64,000 nt of DNA, from contig CAVPDC010000012.1 in assembly GCA_963702595.1 (NCBI GenBank), positions 1 through 64,000 on the forward strand. Direction: 5' to 3'. Numbering within the stretch: position 1 is the first letter of the stretch; each line of letters opens with the position of its first letter. Origin of the DNA: JALORV01 sp963702595 (GTDB lineage: Bacteria > Pseudomonadota > Gammaproteobacteria > Burkholderiales > Burkholderiaceae_F). The notes below the pieces were generated by a model. That model ran no database searches and was not told where the DNA came from. It saw only the letters and a program-made list of their open reading frames with translations. The translations under genes were made by a program, and so were the position numbers. This document shows positions 33,790 to 41,991 of this stretch, piece after piece.

Positions 33790-34057
33790 GACAACTCTCT
33801 CCAAGGTTGGGTCCAGCGCATTCGCCGACGCCGTCCGGTCCCACAGTGGGGCCGGTCAGCACCTTGGTAGCGGTGCGCGCGATTTCTGCCTGGTGCGGCC
33901 GGGGCGGATTCCGCCGGCGCGATCGCACCGGTTTAACCCTGGGTAGACCCCTCAAAAGCCACCCCTCGGAAGCCCGGTAGTTCAACCGGACATTGCCCAG
34001 GAAACTTCACCCAAGCAACTTCCTCGCTTAAGCTTTTGATTTTCAAAGCACTAGACA
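33790..34057 (-). other. Long rpsB mRNA leader
   Basis: About 268 bases between the predicted transcription start and the rpsB ATG, without a convincing ORF. It contains GC-rich complementary stretches and could fold extensively. Ribosomal protein S2 represses its own mRNA in other bacteria, so feedback control through this leader is plausible. I cannot identify the binding site. Confidence 0.4.
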
Positions 34058-34064
34058 GCCCGAT

Positions 34065-34094
34065 ATTATAGCCACCTCGCAGCCCTTCGCTCAA
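34065..34094 (-). promoter_or_regulatory. rpsB: Sigma-70 promoter of the rpsB block
   Basis: A perfect TATAAT (34065-34070) with TTGAGC (34089-34094) 18 bases upstream on the minus strand. It is the best promoter in the window and is placed to drive rpsB and the genes behind it. The divergent map start is 21 bases from the -35 box. Confidence 0.75.
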
Positions 34095-34114
34095 GCCGCG
34101 CTCCCGGACCCGCC

Positions 34115-34958
34115 ATGCCCATCGTGATCAAGACACCCGCAGACGTTGCAGGCATGCGCCTGGCGGGCCGGCTCGCGGCCGAGGTCCTCGACTTCATCGG
34201 ACCGCAGGTCAAGCCCGGGAGTCACGACCGGAGAGCTCGATCGGCTCTGCCACGAGTACATGACAAACGTTCAGGGGACGACGCCGGCACCGCTGAATTA
34301 CGCTCCGCCGGGTTACCGTCCGTTTCCCAAGGCGATCTGCACCTCGGTCAATCACCAGGTTTGCCACGGCATACCCGGCGATCGCGTCCTGAAGAACGGA
34401 GACGTGGTCAACATCGATGTCACCGTCATCAAGGACGGCTACCACGGCGACACCAGTCGCATGTATTACGTGGGGGAACCGTCGATCGCCGCGCGCCGGC
34501 TGTGCGAGGTGACTTACGACTGCATGTGGCTCGGCATCGAACAGGTGCGGTCGGGGGCGACGATCGGCGACATCGGCCACGCCATCCAGACCCATGCCGA
34601 GCGCCATGGCTACAGCGTGGTGCGTGAGTTCTGCGGCCACGGCATCGGCCGCAAGTTCCATGAAGAACCGCAGATCCTCCACTACGGCAAGCCCGGCACA
34701 CTTGAACGGCTGACCGCCGGCATGACCTTCACCGTGGAGCCGATGATCAACGCCGGCCGGCGCGACATCAAGGAACTGGCCGACGGCTGGACCATTGTCA
34801 CGAAGGATCACAGCCTTTCCGCCCAGTGGGAGCACACGGTGCTCGTTACTGATGCGGGATACGAGGTGCTCACCCGCTCGGCCGCGACTCCGGCGCCTCC
34901 GCGGTTCGTGACGGGCGACTGGCGCGGCGCGCCGAACCCCGAGGCCGCCACCGCGTGA
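34115..34958 (+). pseudogene. map: Type I methionine aminopeptidase, interrupted by a frameshift
   Basis: Removes the initiator Met from nascent proteins. The N-terminus MPIVIKTPADVAGMRLAGRLAAEVLDFI runs in one frame to about 34216. The rest (VTTGELDRLCHEYM onward) continues in another frame to 34958. Dropping one G from the GGG at 34217-34219 restores a normal protein of about 280 residues. All five metal ligands are intact beyond the break: Asp in NIDVTVIKDGYHGDTSRM (two), His in GHGIGRKFHEEP, and Glu in VEPMI and WEHT. Either the base is a sequencing error, or this copy is recently broken and another map serves the cell. It ends four bases before glnD. Confidence 0.85.
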
Positions 34959-34962
34959 GCGA

Positions 34963-37518
34963 ATGAACGACATCAGCTTCCAGCTGCGGGATCGCCTGCG
35001 ACTGGAACGTGATGCGCTGGTTGCCCGCTTCGAAGCCGGAGGTCCGGTCGAGGCCCTGCTGAAGGGCTACTGCCGGTCGATCGATGGCCTGCTGCGCGAC
35101 CTGGCGCGATCCACGGGGCTGGCGCAGCACGCGGCGATCATCGCCGTCGGCGGCTACGGTCGCGGGGAGCTTTTCCCGCATTCCGACATTGACATCCTGA
35201 TCCTACTTTCACGCGAACCCGACGCGTCCCTGCGCACCACGATTGAAAGCCTGGTCGGCCTGCTCTGGGATCTTGGACTTTCGCTCGGGCACAGCGTCCG
35301 CACGATCGATGAGTGTCGCACCGAAGCGAAGGGCGACATCACGGCGTTCACGTCGATGCTGGAAGGCCGGTTGATCGCAGGACCTCGGCCGATGTTCGAG
35401 CGGTTCGTCCGTGCGGTGCTGGAAGTGCTGGACCGGGAGGCCTACTTCCGAGCGAAAGTCCTGGAGCAGCGCCAGCGCCACACGAAGTACAACGAGTCGC
35501 CGTACAGTCTCGAACCCAACGTCAAGGAGAGTCCTGGCGGGCTGCGTGACCTGCACGTGCTGCTGTGGCTGGCGCGTGCGCTGGGCTACGGCACCCGCTG
35601 GACCGAACTGGCGCGCCGCGGCCTGATCACGAGCGAGGAGGCGCACCTGATCCGGCGCAGCGAGCGGCGGCTGAAGCAGATCCGGGCCTGGCTGCATCTT
35701 GTGACCGGACGGCGCGAGGATCGCCTGGTGTTCGACGTACAGCATGCCGTGGCTGAGCGCGCCGGCTTCCAGGCGACAGCAGCGCGCCGTCCAAGCGAAG
35801 TACTGATGCAGCGCTATTACTGGTCGGCCAAGGCGGTCACCCAGATGAACACGATCGTGCTGCAGAACATGGAGCAGCGCCTGTTCCACCTGCCGGACGA
35901 GCCATGCGAGCCGCTGGACCAGACCTTTGTCGCGCGCAGCGAGTTGCTGGACCTGCGTGCACCCGATGCGCTGGATTCCGACCCGAATGGCATCCTGCGC
36001 GCCTTCCTGCTGATGGCGCAGCATCAGGAGCTGCGCGGCATGTCCGCGCCGCTGATGCGGGCGCTTTGGCACGCGAGGGTGAGGATCGACCCCGCCTACC
36101 GCCGCGACCCGGCCAACCGCGGAACTTTCCTGGCGATCCTGCAGCAGCCCAAGGGCGTGCTGCACGAGCTGCGCCGCATGAACCAGCTGTCTGTGCTCGG
36201 GCGTTACCTGCCGGTGTTCCGGCGCATCGTGGGGCAGATGCAGCATGACCTGTTCCACGTCTACACCGTGGACCAGCACATCCTGCAGGTGCTGCGTAAC
36301 CTGCGCCGATTCACGTTGTCGGAGCACGCCCACGAGTACCCGCTCTGCAGTCAGCTGATCACCGACTTCGAGAACCACTGGCTGCTGTACATCGCCGCCC
36401 TGTTCCACGACATTGCCAAGGGCCGCGGCGGTGACCACAGCACGCTGGGCGCGCGCGACGCGCGACGCTTCTGTCGGGATCACGGCTTGTCCGAAGAGGA
36501 CACCTCTCTGGTCGGCTTTCTCGTCGAACATCACCTTTCGATGTCGCAGGTCGCGCAGAAGCAGGACCTCGCCGACGAATCCGTGATGCGCCGCTTCGCG
36601 GTGCTTGTGAAGACCGAGCGCCGCCTGATCGCGCTTTACCTGCTGACAGTGGCCGACATCCGCGGCACCAGCCCCAAGGTATGGAATGCCTGGAAGGGCA
36701 AGCTGATCGAAGACCTGTTTCGTTCAACCCGTCGCCTGCTCGGCGGCGGCAGCGTCTCGTCCTCGGCAGTGCTCGAAGGGCGCAAGGAAGAAGCGCTGCG
36801 CATCCTCCGGCTCTACGGTCTGGCCGACAGCGCGCGCGAGTCGCTCTGGAACGAGCTTGACGTCGTCTACTTCCTGCGGCACGGCGCGCAGGACATTGCG
36901 TGGCACACGCGATCGCTCTTCAACCGAGTGCACACGGAACGGCCGGTCGTGCGGGCTCGGCTCGCGCGGATCGGGGAAGGCGCCGAGGTGCTGATCTACG
37001 TCCGTGACCAGAAAGACCTGTTCGCGCGTGTCTGCGGCTACTTCGAGAGTCGCAACCTGAGCATCCTTGATGCCCGCATTCACACCACGCGGCACGGATA
37101 TGCCCTCGACACCTTCCTCGTCACCGACAACGGCCGCGCCCCCCACTACCGCGAGTTGCTGGCGCAGGTCGAGCATGAACTGGCGGAGTGGATCGCCACC
37201 CAGCACAAGCTGCCGCTGCCGGTGAAGGGAAGAATGTCACGGCAGTCGCGCCACTTCCCGGTGACGCCAGCCGTACATCTGCAGCCCGATGAACGCGGAC
37301 AACGCTACCTGCTGTCCGTCATCGCGACCGACCGCCTCGGCCTGCTCTATTCCATTGCGCGTGTGCTCGCACAGCACGGCCTGAACGTGCATACGGCCAA
37401 GGTGCTGACGCTGGGCGAACGCGCTGAAGACGTGTTCCTGGTGTCCGGCCCCGAGCTTGGTGAGGCCAAGAACCAGCTCGAGATCGAGAACGACCTGCTG
37501 GAAGCCGTCGGTCCCTGA
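34963..37518 (+). CDS. glnD: Bifunctional uridylyltransferase/uridylyl-removing enzyme GlnD
   Basis: Adds UMP to or removes it from PII proteins in response to glutamine, the main nitrogen sensor. An 851-residue protein. The nucleotidyltransferase motif is GGYGRGELFPHSDIDILIL (about residues 50-69). The HD hydrolase domain has LFHDIAKGRGGDHS (about 477-490). Two C-terminal ACT domains bind glutamine (about 685-760 and 785-851, including YLLSVIATDRLGLLYSIARVLAQHGLNVHTAKV). The ATG lies four bases past map, so the pair is one transcription unit. Confidence 0.97.
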   Translation: MNDISFQLRDRLRLERDALVARFEAGGPVEALLKGYCRSIDGLLRDLARSTGLAQHAAIIAVGGYGRGELFPHSDIDILILLSREPDASLRTTIESLVGLLWDLGLSLGHSVRTIDECRTEAKGDITAFTSMLEGRLIAGPRPMFERFVRAVLEVLDREAYFRAKVLEQRQRHTKYNESPYSLEPNVKESPGGLRDLHVLLWLARALGYGTRWTELARRGLITSEEAHLIRRSERRLKQIRAWLHLVTGRREDRLVFDVQHAVAERAGFQATAARRPSEVLMQRYYWSAKAVTQMNTIVLQNMEQRLFHLPDEPCEPLDQTFVARSELLDLRAPDALDSDPNGILRAFLLMAQHQELRGMSAPLMRALWHARVRIDPAYRRDPANRGTFLAILQQPKGVLHELRRMNQLSVLGRYLPVFRRIVGQMQHDLFHVYTVDQHILQVLRNLRRFTLSEHAHEYPLCSQLITDFENHWLLYIAALFHDIAKGRGGDHSTLGARDARRFCRDHGLSEEDTSLVGFLVEHHLSMSQVAQKQDLADESVMRRFAVLVKTERRLIALYLLTVADIRGTSPKVWNAWKGKLIEDLFRSTRRLLGGGSVSSSAVLEGRKEEALRILRLYGLADSARESLWNELDVVYFLRHGAQDIAWHTRSLFNRVHTERPVVRARLARIGEGAEVLIYVRDQKDLFARVCGYFESRNLSILDARIHTTRHGYALDTFLVTDNGRAPHYRELLAQVEHELAEWIATQHKLPLPVKGRMSRQSRHFPVTPAVHLQPDERGQRYLLSVIATDRLGLLYSIARVLAQHGLNVHTAKVLTLGERAEDVFLVSGPELGEAKNQLEIENDLLEAVGP

Positions 37519-37535
37519 CGACGTGGCCGTTCCGA

Positions 37536-38081
37536 TCAGTCGTCCGGCTGGCTTGCCAGCTCCGGGAAAAGCACGTCGGTGAAACCAAAGCGCGTGTAGT
37601 CCTTGACCCGCAACGGATACAGGATGCCATCGAGGTGATCGCATTCATGCTGCACGACGCGCGCGTGAAAACCGGACGCGACTCGCTCAATCGGCCGGCC
37701 GTCCAGATCGAAGCCGCGGTAGCGCAGATTGGCATGGCGCTCGACGACGCCGCGCAGTCCCGGGACCGACAGGCAGCCCTCCCAGCCTTCCTCGAGCCCG
37801 CCAGGCAGCGGCTCGAGTTCCGGATTGACCAGTATCGTCTGCGGCACCGGATCGGAGTCCGGATAGCGCGGATTGCGCATTTCGGGATCCGCGTAGCCGA
37901 AGATGACGACGCGCAATGGCACACCGATCTGCGGCGCGGCGAGCCCAGCACCGTTGGCCGCATGCATTGTGTCGAACATGTCGGTGACCAGCGTCCGCAG
38001 CTCCGCCGTGCCGAAGTCCCGGACCGGCTCCGAGACGCGCAGCAGGCGCGCATCGCCCATGCGAAGGATCGCGCGGATCAC
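37536..38081 (-). CDS. def: Peptide deformylase
   Basis: An iron or zinc hydrolase that removes the formyl group from new proteins, the step before methionine aminopeptidase. A 181-residue protein with all three motifs: GAGLAAPQIGV, EGCLSVPG with the metal-binding Cys, and VVQHECDHLDGILY with both His and the catalytic Glu. It starts at a GTG overlapping the upstream stop (GTGA). A Met seven residues in could also serve. It is the last gene of the smc-zipA-ligA unit and convergent with glnD, 17 bases away. Confidence 0.95.
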   Translation of the reverse strand: MIRAILRMGDARLLRVSEPVRDFGTAELRTLVTDMFDTMHAANGAGLAAPQIGVPLRVVIFGYADPEMRNPRYPDSDPVPQTILVNPELEPLPGGLEEGWEGCLSVPGLRGVVERHANLRYRGFDLDGRPIERVASGFHARVVQHECDHLDGILYPLRVKDYTRFGFTDVLFPELASQPDD

Positions 38082-38821
38082 GGCGCCGCCGCAAAGAAGG
38101 CCGCGAGGATGATGACCGCACGTGCCATCGTCGCGCGCATGACGCCGTCGAGTTCCTCGAGCTTGATCGCATATTTGCTGTCACCGCGCCCGGCCGCGTG
38201 GTTCACCACCACAGCGAGTGTCGCGTACGCCAGCTCCGCCTCGCGCGCCAGCGCCGCCTCGGGCATCCCGGTCATTCCGACCATATCGCCGCCGTCGCGC
38301 GCAATGCGTTCGATCTCTGCCGCCGTCTCGAGGCGCGGGCCCTGCGTGCAGGCGTAGACCCCGCCGTCGACGACGGCTTCGCCGCACGAGCGCGCGGCCG
38401 CTAGCAGCCGCGTGCGCAGCGCAGGCGTGTAGGGCTCGGTGAAGTCCACATGGGTGACCGGGACCTCCGAACCCTCGAAGAAAGTGCCCTTGCGGCTGTG
38501 CGTGTAGTCGATGATCTGGTGAGGCAGCACGAGAGTGGCCGGCCCCAGATCCGCGCGAATCCCGCCGACGGTCGCAATCGCGACCACGCCCTCCACCTTC
38601 AGTTCGCGCAGGGCCCAGATGTTGGCGCGGTAGTTGATCTCGTGCGGCGCCAGCGTGTGGCCGTAGCCATGGCGCGCCAGAAATACAACATCCACCCCGC
38701 CCAGGCGCCCGAAGGTCAGCGCTCCGGACGGCTCGCCGTACGGCGTGCGCATGACCTGCCGCCGCGGAGCTTCGAGGGCCGAGAGTTTGGCGAGGCCGCT
38801 GCCTCCGATGATTGCGTACAT
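38078..38821 (-). CDS. S-methyl-5'-thioinosine phosphorylase (MTAP/PNP family)
   Basis: A 247-residue purine nucleoside phosphorylase of the trimeric MTAP type, for polyamine-derived methylthio-nucleoside salvage. Visible motifs are AIIGGSGL at the N-terminus, RHGYGHTLAPHEINYRAN (phosphate and ribose binding), TQGPRLETAAEI and VGMTGMPEAALAREAEL. Where adenosine-type enzymes have Asp contacting the base, this one has Asn (VVVNHAAG), which suggests 6-oxopurine specificity and hence methylthioinosine. The ATG shares a base with the ligA stop. Its stop overlaps def. Substrate choice is inferred. Confidence 0.8.
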   Translation of the reverse strand: MYAIIGGSGLAKLSALEAPRRQVMRTPYGEPSGALTFGRLGGVDVVFLARHGYGHTLAPHEINYRANIWALRELKVEGVVAIATVGGIRADLGPATLVLPHQIIDYTHSRKGTFFEGSEVPVTHVDFTEPYTPALRTRLLAAARSCGEAVVDGGVYACTQGPRLETAAEIERIARDGGDMVGMTGMPEAALAREAELAYATLAVVVNHAAGRGDSKYAIKLEELDGVMRATMARAVIILAAFFAAAP

Positions 38822-40857
38822 CAGTCTTCCAGCAAGGTTTTCAAACGCGTCTCGTCGATAACCGTAACGCCAAGCTCCACGGCCTTGTCGAGCTTGCTTC
38901 CGGCCTCGGCGCCAGCCACTACGAAATCGGTCTTCTTCGACACCGAGCCGGCCACTTTGCCCCCGGCCGCCTCGATGCGTTCCTTCGCTTCGTCACGGCT
39001 CCAGTTCGGCAGCGTACCGGTAAGCACGAACGTCTTGCCAGCCACCCCAACGGAGACACGCGGCGCCACTCGGCCTTCCTTCCAGTGCACACCCGCCGCG
39101 CGCAGCTGCTCGACCACCTCTCGGTTGTGGGGCTCGGCAAAGAAGCGGACAAGCGAGGCCGCCACGACCGGCCCGATATCCGTAACTTGCAGGAGATCGT
39201 CTTCCGAGGCATTCATGACTGCCTCGAGCGAGCCGAAGTGCCGTGCGAGGTCGCGCGCCGTCGACTCGCCCACATGGCGGATTCCGAGCGCATAGATGAA
39301 GCGCTCGAGCGTCGTGCTGCGCGCCCGCTCCAGCGCCGCCAGAATGTTTTCGGCCGACTTTTCCGCCATGCGTTCGAGACCGGCGATCGATCCGAGCCCG
39401 AGCTTGAAGAGATCCGCCGGCGTCTTGACGAGGCCTTCATCGACCAGTTGATCGACCAGCTTTTCGCCCAGGCCTTCGATATCCACCGCGCGCCGCCCGG
39501 CGAAGTGCAGCAGCGCCTGCTTGCGCTGGGCCGGGCAGAAAAGACCACCCGTGCAGCGCAGGTCTTTTTCGCCCTCTTCCCGCATCACGCTCGACCCGCA
39601 GACCGGACACGCCTCGGGCATGACGAATGTCTTGGCGCCGCGCGGCCTGCGGTCCGGCAACACCGACACAATCTGTGGAATCACATCCCCGGCGCGCCTA
39701 ACAATGACGGTGTCGCCGATCATCAGCCCCAGACTGCGGATGTAATCCTCGTTGTGCAGCGTCGCGTTGCTGACCGTGACGCCGCCGACGAACACCGGCG
39801 CGAGCCGCGCCACGGGCGTGATCTTCCCGGTGCGGCCGACCTGGACGTCGATCCCGGTCACCTGCGTCAGTTCCTCCTGCGCCGGATACTTGTGAGCGAC
39901 GGCCCAGCGCGGTTCGCGCGACACGAAGCCAAGCTCGCGTTGGAGATGGAGACTGTTCACCTTGTAGACGACGCCGTCGATGTCAAAGGGCAATCGGTCG
40001 CGCTGCGCGGCGATCTCTGCGTGGAACGCCACCAACGCTTCGGCACCACGGACGACACGGCGCTCGGAAGCCACCGGCACGCCCATCGCGGCCAGTGCGT
40101 CGAGCACTGCGCTGTGGGTCAGCGGAGTGTTCCAACCGACCACTTCACCGAGTCCATAGGCATAGAACGACAGCGGCCGGCTTGCCGTCGACTTCGCATC
40201 CAGCTGCCGCAGGAAGCCTGCCGCGGCATTGCGGGGATTGACGAAGACCTTGTCGCCCGCCTCGCGCTGACGTTCGTTGATCTGCTCGAACTCGCGCCGC
40301 CGCAGAAAGACCTCTCCTCGCACCTCGATGACAGCGGCGTCCGCTTCCTTCAAGCGCAGAGGAATCGGCCGGATCGTGCGCGCGTTCGGCGTGACGTCCT
40401 CCCCCTCCTCGCCATCGCCGCGTGTGGCCGCACGAGCGAGCACGCCGTGCTCGTAGCGCAGATTGACTGCGAGACCATCGAACTTCAGTTCGGCGCAATA
40501 CTCGATCGGCGGGTCGTCGTCACCCAGCTTCAGTTCGCGTCGCACACGGGCGTCGAAGGCCCGCGCGCCGTTGGGGCCGGCATCGGTCTCGGTGCGAATC
40601 GAAAGCATCGGCACCGCGTGGCGCAGCTTCGACAGGTCGGATCGCACGGCGCCGCCAACCCGCTGTGTCGGCGAGTCGGGCGTGAGCAGGTCTGGGTGAG
40701 CCTGCTCCAGCGCCTGCAGCTCGCGGAACAATCGATCGTACTCAGCATCGGGCAGGCTCGGGCTCGCGAGCACGTAGTACTCGTGGTCCGCCCGCGCGAT
40801 CTGCTCGCGCAGCCAGCGCGCCTGCGCGCCCGGCGATCGGCGCGACGCGGTTGACAT
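38821..40857 (-). CDS. ligA: NAD-dependent DNA ligase
   Basis: Seals nicks during replication and repair using NAD+. A 678-residue protein. The adenylated Lys is K125 in AELKFDGLAVNLRY. The N-terminal Ia domain has HEYYVLASPSLPDAEYDRL. The zinc finger is formed by CPVCGSSV and CTGGLFCPAQ. Helix-hairpin-helix repeats and a C-terminal BRCT domain (about 600-678, with LTGTLPNWSRDEAKERIEAAGGK) follow. It begins one base before the zipA gene ends. Confidence 0.97.
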   Translation of the reverse strand: MSTASRRSPGAQARWLREQIARADHEYYVLASPSLPDAEYDRLFRELQALEQAHPDLLTPDSPTQRVGGAVRSDLSKLRHAVPMLSIRTETDAGPNGARAFDARVRRELKLGDDDPPIEYCAELKFDGLAVNLRYEHGVLARAATRGDGEEGEDVTPNARTIRPIPLRLKEADAAVIEVRGEVFLRRREFEQINERQREAGDKVFVNPRNAAAGFLRQLDAKSTASRPLSFYAYGLGEVVGWNTPLTHSAVLDALAAMGVPVASERRVVRGAEALVAFHAEIAAQRDRLPFDIDGVVYKVNSLHLQRELGFVSREPRWAVAHKYPAQEELTQVTGIDVQVGRTGKITPVARLAPVFVGGVTVSNATLHNEDYIRSLGLMIGDTVIVRRAGDVIPQIVSVLPDRRPRGAKTFVMPEACPVCGSSVMREEGEKDLRCTGGLFCPAQRKQALLHFAGRRAVDIEGLGEKLVDQLVDEGLVKTPADLFKLGLGSIAGLERMAEKSAENILAALERARSTTLERFIYALGIRHVGESTARDLARHFGSLEAVMNASEDDLLQVTDIGPVVAASLVRFFAEPHNREVVEQLRAAGVHWKEGRVAPRVSVGVAGKTFVLTGTLPNWSRDEAKERIEAAGGKVAGSVSKKTDFVVAGAEAGSKLDKAVELGVTVIDETRLKTLLED

Positions 40858-40858
40858 C

Positions 40859-41986
40859 TCAGCCCGCGTAGAGACGCTTGGCGCGCACCGAACCCGCCTC
40901 GACGCCGGCTGCTTGCATCTCCTCGTACATGCCAGCGAGTTGCGCCGCGATCGAGAAGTGGGCCTCGCGTTGCACCGGCCGCCCGTTGTCGTCGACGATG
41001 CGACCGTTCAGGCGCACCGCCAGCTTGTCGGCGGCTGCAAACTGCTTCACGAGCGGCTGCCCTTCCGGCCGAACGACCGGGACGTCGATCGAAACCGCCA
41101 GACGCTCCGTAGGGAAGGGCGCCGCCGTCAACGCGAGGACCGGCTCACCCCTCTCGTCGCCCGACGCCCAGCGTCCTTGGCCCAAGGCATCAAACTCCGC
41201 CTCGTTCGCCGCCGCCTGCACCGTTTCCGCGGTCCAGGGTCCCTGCATTGCCTCCACGGTCAGCGTGATCTGTACATCGAATCGCGCACAGAGCTGGTCC
41301 AGTTCGGCCGCCTGGGCGACCAGTCGCGGCACATCCGGTGCGTCGAAGTCGGCATCCACGCTGAGGGCGATCTGCTGCGCCGTCGCGACAAACCGCGCGG
41401 CGTCGATTTCACCGAGTACGCCATTGCGATGTGCCATCTGGACCGCCAGCAGCAGCTCCGAATAGAAACCGAAGCGATCGGGCGCCGTCCATTGCTGGGA
41501 CTTGGCATCCCAGACGGCGAGGTGAGTCGGCAATGGCAGGTGCAGCCGCTCCAGCTGCCCCTTGGCCTCCAGTGCCGCCACGCCGTCGATCGCATGCGAG
41601 CAGCGCAGTTCAATGACAAAGTCGAGCAGCGGATCCTCGATCCAGCCATCGGGCAGCGCGTACGCCGAAGCGTCGTTACGCTCGGCGGCCGCAACGTCGT
41701 CCGGCTCTGCAGGCGGTGCAGGTTCGGCGCTGGCACCTTCGTTTGCCGCCGCCACTACCAGAGCTTCCTCGGGCTTAGACTCGAGGCGCGGCTCGATCCG
41801 GCGCGCAACACCGTCTGGCGACGCCGAGGCGCTCCGCGGCCGCTGCGCCAGGGGATCACCGACGCCCTGCCGCATCGCGGCGTCGATCCGGGTTCGCGTT
41901 CGGCGCTCCTGCCACTCGCCGTAGATCCATAACGCCAGCAACAGGGCGACCGCGACGGCAACCAGCGCCCAGTGCAGGTCTGTCAT
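40859..41986 (-). CDS. zipA: Cell division protein ZipA
   Basis: An inner-membrane anchor that tethers FtsZ to the division site. A 375-residue protein. One N-terminal helix (HWALVAVAVALLLALWIYG) is followed by a basic patch, an Ala/Pro/Glu-rich linker (about 40-115), and a C-terminal domain. That domain resembles the ZipA FtsZ-binding fold, ending in RLNGRIVDDNGRPVQREAHFSIAAQLAGMYEEM. Sequence similarity in this family is low, so the smc-zipA-ligA context carries much of the call. It sits five bases after smc. Confidence 0.9.
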   Translation of the reverse strand: MTDLHWALVAVAVALLLALWIYGEWQERRTRTRIDAAMRQGVGDPLAQRPRSASASPDGVARRIEPRLESKPEEALVVAAANEGASAEPAPPAEPDDVAAAERNDASAYALPDGWIEDPLLDFVIELRCSHAIDGVAALEAKGQLERLHLPLPTHLAVWDAKSQQWTAPDRFGFYSELLLAVQMAHRNGVLGEIDAARFVATAQQIALSVDADFDAPDVPRLVAQAAELDQLCARFDVQITLTVEAMQGPWTAETVQAAANEAEFDALGQGRWASGDERGEPVLALTAAPFPTERLAVSIDVPVVRPEGQPLVKQFAAADKLAVRLNGRIVDDNGRPVQREAHFSIAAQLAGMYEEMQAAGVEAGSVRAKRLYAG

Positions 41987-41991
41987 CGCGC

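Noticed and set aside
34211..34225. Programmed frameshifting in map
   Set aside because: Restoring the frame needs a +1 shift at CCC-GGG-A. There is no stop codon or Shine-Dalgarno-like stimulator as in prfB, and map is not known to be recoded.
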